This document shows positions 52,921 through 61,117 of a stretch of 64,000 nucleotides of DNA, piece by piece (position 1 is the first letter of the stretch; every line of letters starts with the position of its first letter). This DNA is from JAZBPO01 sp963691775 (GTDB taxonomy: Bacteria > Pseudomonadota > Gammaproteobacteria > Pseudomonadales > Azotimanducaceae). The translations under genes and the position numbers were made by a program. The stretch is taken from positions 310,001 through 374,000 of the forward strand of contig OY829369.1 of assembly GCA_963691775.1 (NCBI GenBank). Direction: 5' to 3'. The notes under the pieces are model-generated. The model ran no database searches. It saw only the letters and a program-made list of their open reading frames with translations, and had not been told where the DNA came from.

Positions 52921-53693
52921 TGCGCAGCCTCCGCGCCCGGAACCGGAAGGGTGATGAGGTCGACCGCCGCCTGCTGGCGCGCGATCCGGATGCCGCTTCG
53001 GATGGAGCTGTTGAAGCTGGCATCCAGCGCATCCCAGCGCCCTTCAGCGGTATTCCACACGCCAGACCGCTCACCGTCCGTTGTCTGATAGACGAGCGAG
53101 ACGCGGCCCATGCGCAGGAAGTCAACGACCAGCGTGGAACCATCAAGCTCCAGATCGCCCGTGTAGGCCTCCATCGTACGGCCGTATTCGTTCTCGATCT
53201 GGAACGCGTTCAGCACCTGGCTGAACTTCTCCGAAACCTCCACGTCAGCGCGGTCGGCAATCTCACGCAGGCGTGCAATGCGCCCGAGGCGATCGTCCTG
53301 CAGGAAAGGCACGTCGAGCGTGATGAACTGCTCGAGGCCGTCGATCATGCGGAGCATGAGCGGGGCAACCTGGCGCTCCACTAGGGTGACCTTGTCGATA
53401 GACTCGTTCAGATCTGCCATCTCCTGCTCCTGGTTCGCGATCTGGCGATCCAGCTGAGCGTTGTAGATGCGCAGGCCTTCGACTTCCTTCATGACCGTCT
53501 TGTAGTCGTTCAGGAGGTCGCGCGTCTCTTCCGTGATCGCGTCGACCCGGACCTGGGCCTGACGTGCCTGATCATGTACCTCGTTGGCATTGGAAAGGAT
53601 GGTGTCGAGCTCCGCAGCCTGTGCCGCACCGCCCGACGCGCCGATCGCCAACGAGGCGGACAGCGCAAGCGTCTTCAGTCGATGAGTCGTCAT
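52917..53693 (-). CDS. DUF3450 periplasmic coiled-coil protein
   Basis: 258 residues. Signal peptide (about 1-27, AQA cleavage), then coiled coil (ETRDLLNDYKTVMKEVEGLRIYNAQLDRQIANQEQEM) and the DUF3450 C-terminal region (VVDFLRMGRVSLVYQTTDGERSG). First gene of the operon with TtpC, ExbB, ExbD, TonB and TPR. Members co-occur with TonB2 systems; likely an accessory of the energised complex in the periplasm. Confidence 0.88.
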   Translation of the reverse strand: MTTHRLKTLALSASLAIGASGGAAQAAELDTILSNANEVHDQARQAQVRVDAITEETRDLLNDYKTVMKEVEGLRIYNAQLDRQIANQEQEMADLNESIDKVTLVERQVAPLMLRMIDGLEQFITLDVPFLQDDRLGRIARLREIADRADVEVSEKFSQVLNAFQIENEYGRTMEAYTGDLELDGSTLVVDFLRMGRVSLVYQTTDGERSGVWNTAEGRWDALDASFNSSIRSGIRIARQQAAVDLITLPVPGAEAAQ

Positions 53694-54040
53694 CTTCTAC
53701 CTACGAGTCGATGAGTGGATTCTGAAACCGTGAAGTTACAATGACGTCGAAGCACCCGGTTTGAGCAACCGGCTCCCGCTTCGATGTAAAGAAAACTCCC
53801 CAGACATTTCTTATGGGCCTGCTGGTTCTGTGCCAGCCACAACCGACGCTTTGCCGGCGTCACCATTTCCCCTGCCAGGCCCTGCCCGCGCGACTCGAAG
53901 CGAGCCGCATAAGCCACGTCTCGGGGGCTATAAGCCCCGAGCCGCTCGAAGCATCCTAGGGTGGTATGGGGATGTCAAGAAGCGCTCTGCAGCCGTGCAT
54001 CAGTTCAGGAAACAAGCACGAAAACAGGGCTAGAACGAGA
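53694..54040. other. 347-bp leader region of the DUF3450 operon
   Basis: Contains the operon promoter and an extended hairpin around 53920-53941 (CTCGGGG/CCCCGAG, with the word GCTATAAG in the loop) flanked by direct GAGCCGC copies. No open frame is supported. A transcribed leader structure is possible. Confidence 0.5.
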
Positions 54041-54062
54041 CCGGGCGCCCTGAGGCGCCCGG
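54041..54062 (-). terminator. Terminator of the second TonB-dependent receptor
   Basis: Nine-bp perfect stem CCGGGCGCC/GGCGCCCGG with a CTGA loop, 26 bases after the receptor stop; the minus strand continues TCTCGTTCT. Confidence 0.75.
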
Positions 54063-54088
54063 TTGTAGTGCGTCGGATCAGCCAGTGA

Positions 54089-56956
54089 TCAGATGCTGAA
54101 GATCACACCGAACTTGATCATGCGGCCGAACGGACTGTGCGTGTACGGATCGTAGTTCAAATCCGTCTGCGTCAGCGGCGGTTCTTCATCGAGGAGGTTG
54201 AACACCGTGAGATTCAGGGTTGCTCGATCATCCAGGATGGACACGTTGTAGTTCAGATCGACGGTGAGCATATCGTCGATGTCCTGAAGGGACGCCACGG
54301 CGCCCTCGTCTTCGTACTCACCCCAGTAGCGCGCCGTAAGCGTCGCCCGATGATTCGCCCGCGAGAACTTCAGGAATGCATTTGCCTGCAGATCCACGAT
54401 CGGCGTGATCGTGTTGCGGTTGTCGTTGAGGTTGCCCACGAAGTCGCCGCCCGCCGACAGGAAAACGCCCTCTTCGGTGAGGAAGTCATCAACGTCGTAC
54501 TCATCGGTGTACGTACCTTGCGTACCGACCGACCACATACCGAGGTTGGTTTCAAAGTCGTACTGACCGAACCAGTCGATGCCTTGCGTGGTGATGTCGC
54601 CGCCATTGACGAATCGAACATCGATCCGCTGGAGCGCAGCGGCCGACCGAGTCGTCGAACTGGATTGGAAGGTGAGGCGGTCGGAAAGCGAGTTGCAGTC
54701 CGGGGTGCCCTCGCCAGCGCCACCGACCTGACAGCCGAGCCCGATGTACTGATTGACGATTCCGTTGAAGTTCTCCACCTGGATCGGATCGGTGAAGTCG
54801 AAGCGCCAGAAGTCCAGAGAGCCGAAGAACCCGTCCCGGTCGAAGATGATGCCGAAGTTGGTGGCAACGGCTTCTTCTTGTCCGAGCCGCGGATTACCGA
54901 CCGTGTCAACGGCTTTGAACGCACCAGTGGCGCCGATGAAATTCAGCGAAGTGCCACGGCCCTCGAGATAGTTCTGCGGGGGCCCGCGGAACGTCGTGGA
55001 GACAGAGCCACGAAGCGCGATGCTGTCGGTGGCCTGGAAGCGAACGGCAAGCTTGGGATCGATCGTGTTGCCGACCTGGCCGCCATAGTCCTCATAGCGA
55101 ACGGCCAGCTGCGCGTTCAATCGCTCGCTGATCGGAAGACCCAGTTCCAAGAATGCGCCGTAGACCGTCCGGTCCGTGCTCTGAGGCAACGTGCCCGCCA
55201 GGAACGCGAACGGTCCGGTCGGAGACGTCAGCGTCGACTGCGTACAGTCCAGCGTGTCGGTGTTGCCGAGCGCGACGGACACCGGATTGTTGAACGGACA
55301 TGGCGAGACCGTCAGGTCATTGAGCGAATCAGGCGTGAGATCGAATGTCTCGTCACGCGCCTGCAAGCCGATCGCATACCCGACCTGTCCGCCTGCAAGC
55401 TCGATCGGCAGCACGCCATCGAAGGTCGCATCGAACACCATCAGCTCATAGGTCGACTCCGTCCCGAGTTCAGCTTCCAGCCAGGGCTGAATGATCGCGT
55501 TCGCGGCGACCAGATCGGGATTCGCGTTCGGATTGACATATCCGTTGATGGCCGAGCGGGCGAGCCCGTTCGACGTAGGCGTATAGAAGAAGCAGTCGCC
55601 CTGCCCAGGGGTGCCCGTCGCCGCGTCGCAATTGGGCCCGCCAAGGCCGTCAAGTGCGAGCGCGATGTTCTCAACGAACATGTCCACGCCGCCGTTGAAG
55701 CGCTCGCGCTTGGACCAGCTCAGCGCGATGTCGAAGCCGAGCTCGCCGTCGAACAGCGTACCGTCGAGTGCAGTCGACAAGCGGTAGGTGTCGGTTTGGC
55801 GAACAGCGGAACGGGGGCTGCCGTCGGGACCGAATCCACCCGCACCGGCGTGCCGCTGGATCGGGTAGACGGCATCCGTGCCAGCAGGAAGCAGATCGGG
55901 GTAGGTGTTCACGAAGTCCTGTAGGCCCGGGTGGTCTGCGATCGTGACCAGTCGGTCCGGCCCGAAAAGCGCTTGCGGCGGGTAGGACGGAGACGTATCC
56001 CACTCCGGGATATCCATGTACGAGTAGAGCGCTTCCGTATGCCAGGAGACGTTGTCGGTCAGATCGACGTTTACCTCGGCATAGGCTTTGTAGGTGTCCT
56101 GTTCTTCCACCAGGTTATCGAACTGCGTGAACTGGAAACGGCAGAGCCCGGCGGGCGTGTTGCCGAAGTTCGCGCACTCGGGGTCGGCAAATAGATCACC
56201 GAAGCCGGGGGTGGGCGTGAGGGTTCCCGGATTACCGATGGCCGAGTATCCGCCTTGGGGATTGTCGGCGAAGGGCCGAACGCGGTCGTCGAGGTCGCGC
56301 AGCTGTACTTCACTGCGATACTCGTACTCGAACGCGGCAATCGCGGAGACCCTCCCCCACTCGCCGCCGCCGATCACCCCGAAGTTGTACTCCCCGTCAG
56401 ACTCTTCGAACGTCTGCGCGCCGCCGCGCACCTCGAAGCCGCGGAAATTTTCGCGCGTAATGAAGTTGGCGACGCCTGCGATCGCGTCGGAACCGTACAG
56501 CGCCGCAGCGCCGTCCTTGAGTACCTCAAGGCGCCCGATTGCGATCGAAGGAATGGCGCTGATGTCGACGCCGATGTTGGCAGTAGAGACGTGCCGGCGC
56601 CCGTTGATGAGCACCAGGGAGCGCTGTGGCCCAAGGCCGCGAAGGTTGATCGTGGCGACCCCTTCATTGCCTTGTCCGCCCGAACCGTTGAACTGGTTCG
56701 TTTCACCGAGATTACCGTTGGAGATGTTCAGATTCCGGATCATCTCCGTGATCGTCGGGCTTCCGTTGTCGATCAGATCCTCTTGAGATATCAGATCAAC
56801 AGGAAGTGCAGCATCTTGTGGCGTGCCGCGGATGAACGATCCGGTGACCACCACTTCTTCGATCTCTTCTGCGGCGATCGCCGACCCGGAAGCGATGGCA
56901 ACGGCCATCGGCAGGGCGAAGGCGAACGCTGCTTTGCGCAGCACAATCGCGGACAT
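54089..56956 (-). CDS. TonB-dependent outer-membrane receptor
   Basis: 955 residues. ATG 56956 lies seven bases after GGGGAG (56964-56969); ATG 56962 is almost touching it. Signal peptide (ending AIAA near residue 29), TonB-box-like IEEVVVTGSFIRG, plug (INLRGLGPQRSLVLINGRRHV; IGRLEVLKDGAAALYGSDAIAGVANFITREN) and a beta-barrel ending GRMIKFGVIFSI with a C-terminal aromatic-rich end. Same subfamily as the receptor at 21413. Ligand not identifiable; its position next to the TonB2-like operon suggests that system energises it. Confidence 0.93.
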   Translation of the reverse strand: MSAIVLRKAAFAFALPMAVAIASGSAIAAEEIEEVVVTGSFIRGTPQDAALPVDLISQEDLIDNGSPTITEMIRNLNISNGNLGETNQFNGSGGQGNEGVATINLRGLGPQRSLVLINGRRHVSTANIGVDISAIPSIAIGRLEVLKDGAAALYGSDAIAGVANFITRENFRGFEVRGGAQTFEESDGEYNFGVIGGGEWGRVSAIAAFEYEYRSEVQLRDLDDRVRPFADNPQGGYSAIGNPGTLTPTPGFGDLFADPECANFGNTPAGLCRFQFTQFDNLVEEQDTYKAYAEVNVDLTDNVSWHTEALYSYMDIPEWDTSPSYPPQALFGPDRLVTIADHPGLQDFVNTYPDLLPAGTDAVYPIQRHAGAGGFGPDGSPRSAVRQTDTYRLSTALDGTLFDGELGFDIALSWSKRERFNGGVDMFVENIALALDGLGGPNCDAATGTPGQGDCFFYTPTSNGLARSAINGYVNPNANPDLVAANAIIQPWLEAELGTESTYELMVFDATFDGVLPIELAGGQVGYAIGLQARDETFDLTPDSLNDLTVSPCPFNNPVSVALGNTDTLDCTQSTLTSPTGPFAFLAGTLPQSTDRTVYGAFLELGLPISERLNAQLAVRYEDYGGQVGNTIDPKLAVRFQATDSIALRGSVSTTFRGPPQNYLEGRGTSLNFIGATGAFKAVDTVGNPRLGQEEAVATNFGIIFDRDGFFGSLDFWRFDFTDPIQVENFNGIVNQYIGLGCQVGGAGEGTPDCNSLSDRLTFQSSSTTRSAAALQRIDVRFVNGGDITTQGIDWFGQYDFETNLGMWSVGTQGTYTDEYDVDDFLTEEGVFLSAGGDFVGNLNDNRNTITPIVDLQANAFLKFSRANHRATLTARYWGEYEDEGAVASLQDIDDMLTVDLNYNVSILDDRATLNLTVFNLLDEEPPLTQTDLNYDPYTHSPFGRMIKFGVIFSI

Positions 56957-57167
56957 ACACATGCTCCCCAGCTACTTTGTTTTCGGCTGCAGCTCTCTTC
57001 TGCACTGGGTCACCGCGAGCGCACTATCCCGCACCAACCACGTGCTTCTCTTACACAGCCTCGTCTCTCCAAGCCTTTGTTAACACCGTTCGTTACAGAA
57101 GTGAAACAGTATCTTTGTTTCGTTGGTTGCACAGGAGGCGCGCCGATCGAACAGCTGGGCTGGCGCC

Positions 57168-57839
57168 CTAACCTATGAGCGACCGGAAGTGCGCGAGGGT
57201 CCGCTCAAGCGCAAGCTCGGACGCAGCGGCATCAAAACTCGCCCGGTGATCGCAATTGAAGCCGTGATCCGCATCGTAGACGTGCACCGCGCTCTCTGGA
57301 TTCGCCGCCGCGAATGTCTCTACATCCTCAAGCGGAATGTGCGCGTCAAGCGCGCCGAAATGCAGGATCACCGGACACTTAGGCCGCAGTTTCGCGTGTC
57401 CGGGCACGCCACCACCGTAGTAGCTTGATGCTGCTGCAACGCCGTCGAGGCGACAGGCCGCGAGCCAGGTCAACAGGCCCCCATAGCAGTACCCGACAAC
57501 GCCAACCTTGCCCGCCTCGGACGCCACATCGATGGCGGCCGCAAGATCGGTCATGGCATCAGTAATATCGAGCTTGCCGCGTGCGAGATCGATGCCCACC
57601 TCCATACCCGCCGCGTCGTAGCCGAGCTCCACACCACGCTCGAGTCGGTCGAACAACGCGGGTGCGACGGCGAGATAGCCAGCGCTGGCATAGCCATCCG
57701 CGACCTCGCGGATGTGGGCGTTCACGCCGAAAATCTCCTGTATCACCACGACGCCGCCGCGTGGGGGCCCGTTCGGCTCGGCGCGATAGGCGCCGGCATG
57801 AAACCCGTCTGCACCGCTCAATTCGATCTGCGTACCCAT
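57168..57839 (-). CDS. Dienelactone hydrolase-family protein
   Basis: 223 residues, an alpha/beta hydrolase without signal peptide. The nucleophile elbow is GYCYGG (Cys), the acid is in GALDAHIP and the base in DADHGFN, matching the Cys-Asp-His triad of dienelactone hydrolases. E36-containing IQEIFGVN is the usual second motif. Substrate may be a dienelactone or another small ester/lactone; no chlorocatechol genes are nearby. Divergent from phoB. Confidence 0.88.
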   Translation of the reverse strand: MGTQIELSGADGFHAGAYRAEPNGPPRGGVVVIQEIFGVNAHIREVADGYASAGYLAVAPALFDRLERGVELGYDAAGMEVGIDLARGKLDITDAMTDLAAAIDVASEAGKVGVVGYCYGGLLTWLAACRLDGVAAASSYYGGGVPGHAKLRPKCPVILHFGALDAHIPLEDVETFAAANPESAVHVYDADHGFNCDHRASFDAAASELALERTLAHFRSLIG

Positions 57840-57939
57840 GCGTTCTCCGTTACCGAATGGCTTTTAGGGCAAGCGCGCCGGCACCGTGCGTTGCTGGCTG
57901 CCCGGTGTCGCGCGACTGCTTATGGGAATGATCACGCGT

Positions 57940-57953
57940 CTGTAACATTACAG
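57940..57953. promoter_or_regulatory. Palindrome upstream of phoB (Pho-box-like half-site)
   Basis: CTGTAACATTACAG is a palindrome containing one Pho-box-like CTGTAAC unit, 56 bases before phoB. A full Pho box needs two direct units 11 bases apart; I see only one good unit, so this is weak. Confidence 0.3.
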
Positions 57954-58008
57954 CTCTCCAATACGGCCCGGGGCCAGCTCTCAACCACGCGCGAGCGGGA
58001 GAAATCGC

Positions 58009-58722
58009 ATGAGTGGCAACTCGATACTCGTGGTCGAAGACGAAGCAGACATTCGCGAGATGCTGTCCTTTGCACTTGAGCGTGCTGGCTACTCCGTCAC
58101 TGAGGTCGCAGACGCCGAGGAGGGACTGAAGCGTCTTGACGGCCCCCTGCCGGATCTCGTCATCATCGACTGGATGCTGCCTGGCATGAGCGGTCTCGAT
58201 CTCGCGAGGCGCCTACGCCGTGATCAGCTAACGGCGGACCTGCCACTCATCATGCTTACGGCGAAGGGCGATGAAACCGACAAGCTCAAGAGCTTCGACG
58301 TCGGGATCGACGACTATGTGACCAAGCCGTTCTCGCCGCGTGAACTCGTCGCCCGCATCAAGGCTGTGCTTCGTCGCAGCAGCGCGCCCGAGGGCGGACA
58401 GCTCACGTTCGGACGGATGGTGCTCGACACCCAGTCACATCGCCTTTCGATCGGCGACAAGAACGTGCATATCGGGCCCACCGAGTTTCGCCTGCTCGAA
58501 TTCCTCATGCGTCATCCAGAGCGTGCCTTCGATCGCGAGCAGCTGCTCGATCGCGTCTGGGGGCGTTCCGTGTATGTCGAGGAGCGAACCGTGGACGTGC
58601 ACATCCTTCGGTTGCGCAAGGTCCTCGCACCATTCGACCTCTCCGGATGGGTTCAGACCGTGCGCGGCATCGGCTATCGCTTTTCTCCCGAGACAAGCGA
58701 TTTCACCGCTGCTGTCGAATGA
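58009..58722 (+). CDS. phoB: Phosphate regulon response regulator PhoB
   Basis: 237 residues. Receiver domain with Asp54 (IIDWMLPGM), acidic pair (VEDEADIRE) and the Lys switch (YVTKPFSP), then an OmpR/PhoB winged-helix domain (about 135-230; VWGRSVYVEERTVDVHILRLRKVLAP). Activates pst and other genes under phosphate limitation when phosphorylated by PhoR. GGAG precedes ATG 58009. The stop overlaps phoR (ATGA). Confidence 0.96.
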   Translation: MSGNSILVVEDEADIREMLSFALERAGYSVTEVADAEEGLKRLDGPLPDLVIIDWMLPGMSGLDLARRLRRDQLTADLPLIMLTAKGDETDKLKSFDVGIDDYVTKPFSPRELVARIKAVLRRSSAPEGGQLTFGRMVLDTQSHRLSIGDKNVHIGPTEFRLLEFLMRHPERAFDREQLLDRVWGRSVYVEERTVDVHILRLRKVLAPFDLSGWVQTVRGIGYRFSPETSDFTAAVE

Positions 58723-60038
58723 GTAGCTGGGCGGCGGAACTCGCCTGGCTCACCCTTGCAACGATCGTTGGCGCGAGTTCCGGCGCGCTTGCCGACCAGC
58801 CCTGGGCAGGCGCCTTCTTCGGTCTCTTGTTGTTTGTCCTCGTGCGTTTGCGCGATGCCGCCCGCTTCGAACGATGGCTCTCTCACAGCCTGGCTCGACC
58901 TCCCGTACTGCGCGGCTTCCTCGAGGACGCCGCCCATCGAATCTGGCGCCAGCGCCGCTCCAACCGAGAACGCACTCGACGTCTGGCACGCATCACACGG
59001 CAGCTGCAAGGCGCTACGAATGCGCTTCCTGACGCGGCCGTGATGATCGAATTGCAAGATGAAATCGTGTGGTTCAACGACGCAGGGGCGCGCTTGCTTC
59101 GACTTGAGCGCGGCGATGTTGGACGCCCCCTGACGCGCCTGCTCCGATCACAGGATCTGCGCGAGTTTCTTGCTGAGGCGGCAGGCGAAGACAATCTCGA
59201 GCTGGAATCTCCTTTCGATGACAACGTCACGCTCGACGTACGCCTCGTTCCGTACACAGAAGAACAGCGCGTGCTGCTCTTCCGCGACATCACCCAGATC
59301 GCTCGCCTGCGGCAGATGCGGCAGGACTTTATCGCGAACGTAAGCCATGAGCTCAGGACGCCGCTCACGGTGGTCATTGGGTATCTGGAAGCACTCGAAG
59401 ACGAAACCGACGAAGCGATGCTGCACGCGACGCTCAAGCGATTACGCAGACCCGCGGCACGCATGAAAAGTCTTGTCGAAGACCTGTTGCTTCTGTCCAG
59501 GCTGGATACGGCACCGCCTCCGGAGGAGGACGCCCTGGCGGAGATCGACGTTGCGGCGCTGGTACGGCGAATCGGTGCCGATGCGGAGGCGCTCTCGGGG
59601 TCGCTGCACACCTTCGCGCTGGAGCTGGACGAGAGCATCGGCTTGCTGGGCCTCGACGTAGAGCTGCACAGCGCCTTCAGCAACATGATCCTGAACGCGG
59701 TTCGCTACAGCCCGGATGGGGGCGTGATCACCGTGCGCTGGCATCGGGAAGGCGACGGTGCTCGCTTTAGCGTCCAGGACCAGGGGCTCGGCATTGCTGA
59801 AGAACATCTGCCCCGCCTCACCGAGCGCTTCTATCGTATCGACGTTGGCCGATCACGGGATGCGGGGGGTACCGGCCTTGGCCTTGCGATCGTCAAGCAT
59901 GTACTCAGGCGCCACGACAGTGCGCTGGAGATCGCGAGCACCCCGGGACTTGGCTCTACATTCTCCTGCTGGTTCGGGCCAGCGCGGACCATGCATGCTC
60001 AGGAACACGCGAGCGGCGCAGACCTGGCCGCTCTCTGA
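58719..60038 (+). CDS. phoR: Phosphate regulon sensor kinase PhoR
   Basis: 439 residues. ATG 58719 overlaps the phoB stop. Two short N-terminal hydrophobic segments (about 4-24 and 27-40), a PAS-like domain (about 95-190), and a kinase core with His210 in FIANVSHELRTPLT, N-box FSNMILNAVRYSP, DQGLGI and GGTGLGLAIVKH. Typical PhoR layout with negligible periplasmic loop. In one operon with phoB and pst genes. Confidence 0.95.
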   Translation: MSSWAAELAWLTLATIVGASSGALADQPWAGAFFGLLLFVLVRLRDAARFERWLSHSLARPPVLRGFLEDAAHRIWRQRRSNRERTRRLARITRQLQGATNALPDAAVMIELQDEIVWFNDAGARLLRLERGDVGRPLTRLLRSQDLREFLAEAAGEDNLELESPFDDNVTLDVRLVPYTEEQRVLLFRDITQIARLRQMRQDFIANVSHELRTPLTVVIGYLEALEDETDEAMLHATLKRLRRPAARMKSLVEDLLLLSRLDTAPPPEEDALAEIDVAALVRRIGADAEALSGSLHTFALELDESIGLLGLDVELHSAFSNMILNAVRYSPDGGVITVRWHREGDGARFSVQDQGLGIAEEHLPRLTERFYRIDVGRSRDAGGTGLGLAIVKHVLRRHDSALEIASTPGLGSTFSCWFGPARTMHAQEHASGADLAAL

Positions 60039-60041
60039 AAA

Positions 60042-61079
60042 ATGGCGAAGCACCGGGAGACTCCTAGAGCGGTCCACCTCCTGGTCGTGCCCTTGCTCCT
60101 TTGCGCTGCACTGGGGCCGATGCTCGCGGCCGCAGTAGAGCCTCTGGAGATCGACGCAACGGTGGTGCTTCGCACGGCCCCCGGGCTCGACCCAAAGCTG
60201 TCCGAATACGAGGCGCAGAGAGATGTTTCAGGCACGCTCTCGAGCGTAGGCTCGGACACGATGGTCAATCTCATGACCCTATGGGCCGAAGAGTTTCAGC
60301 GCCTGCATCCAAATGTGGTCATCCAGGTGCAGGGCGCGGGGTCATCCACGTCGCCGCCGGCGCTTATCGAGGGAACCGCTCGGTTCGGACCCATGAGCCG
60401 ACGGATGAAGGCGCGTGAAGTCGAGGCCTTCGAAGCGCGCCATGGCTATCGCCCCACGAGCATCCGCGTGGCCGTCGATACGCTCGCGGTCTTCGTGCAT
60501 CGCGATAATCCGCTGAAGGGAATCTCACTGCCAGAACTGGACGCCGTATTCTCTGCGACGCGCCGATGCGGGCATCTCCAATCCATCGACCTCTGGGGCC
60601 AGACGGGTCTCGATGGGCGCTGGCGCGATCGCCCGATACAGCTCTTCGGACGGAACTCGGTGTCGGGCACCTACGGCTACTTCAAGGATTCAGCAATGTG
60701 CAAGGGCGACTTCCGGGCAACCGTCAATGAACAGCCCGGATCTGCGTCTGTCGTGCAGGCCGTCTCGACATCGCCAAACGGGATCGGCTACTCGGGCATA
60801 GGCTATCGCACCTCCGGCATTCGCTCGTTGCCCATATCGCGCCGTCCCGGCATGCCATTTATAGCGGCCACGCCCGAGAACGCGACCAACGGCTCCTACC
60901 CGCTTTCGCGATATCTCTACCTCTATATCAACAAGCGCCCAGACACGTCCCTGACGGACATGGAGCGGGAGTTCGTCCGCATGGTCCTCTCCAGACGCGG
61001 CCAGGAACTCGTGGTTCAGGACGGATATGTGCCCCTTCCTGCCGTCATGGCCGCGCGCGAGCTGTCGCGCCTCGATTAG
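60042..61079 (+). CDS. Phosphate ABC transporter substrate-binding protein (PstS-type)
   Basis: 345 residues, 3 bases after phoR. Signal peptide (about 1-31, ending LAAA). Mature protein shows the PstS-like pattern: GTLSSVGSDTMVNLMTLWAEEFQRLHP, ALIEGTARFGPMSRRMK, VAVDTLAVFVHRDNPL, and GRNSVSGTYGYFKD (phosphate-binding TGTS-like site reads SVSGT). Binds phosphate in the periplasm for PstCAB. Distinct in length from E. coli PstS but same superfamily. Confidence 0.85.
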   Translation: MAKHRETPRAVHLLVVPLLLCAALGPMLAAAVEPLEIDATVVLRTAPGLDPKLSEYEAQRDVSGTLSSVGSDTMVNLMTLWAEEFQRLHPNVVIQVQGAGSSTSPPALIEGTARFGPMSRRMKAREVEAFEARHGYRPTSIRVAVDTLAVFVHRDNPLKGISLPELDAVFSATRRCGHLQSIDLWGQTGLDGRWRDRPIQLFGRNSVSGTYGYFKDSAMCKGDFRATVNEQPGSASVVQAVSTSPNGIGYSGIGYRTSGIRSLPISRRPGMPFIAATPENATNGSYPLSRYLYLYINKRPDTSLTDMEREFVRMVLSRRGQELVVQDGYVPLPAVMAARELSRLD

Positions 61080-61117
61080 CCCGGTAGAGTCTCGGTCGTG
61101 CCCGGAACCACTGACCC

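Noticed and set aside
54137..55924. 595-codon open frame on the plus strand
   Set aside because: Entirely antisense to the TonB-dependent receptor; Arg/Val-rich shadow composition and no ribosome site.
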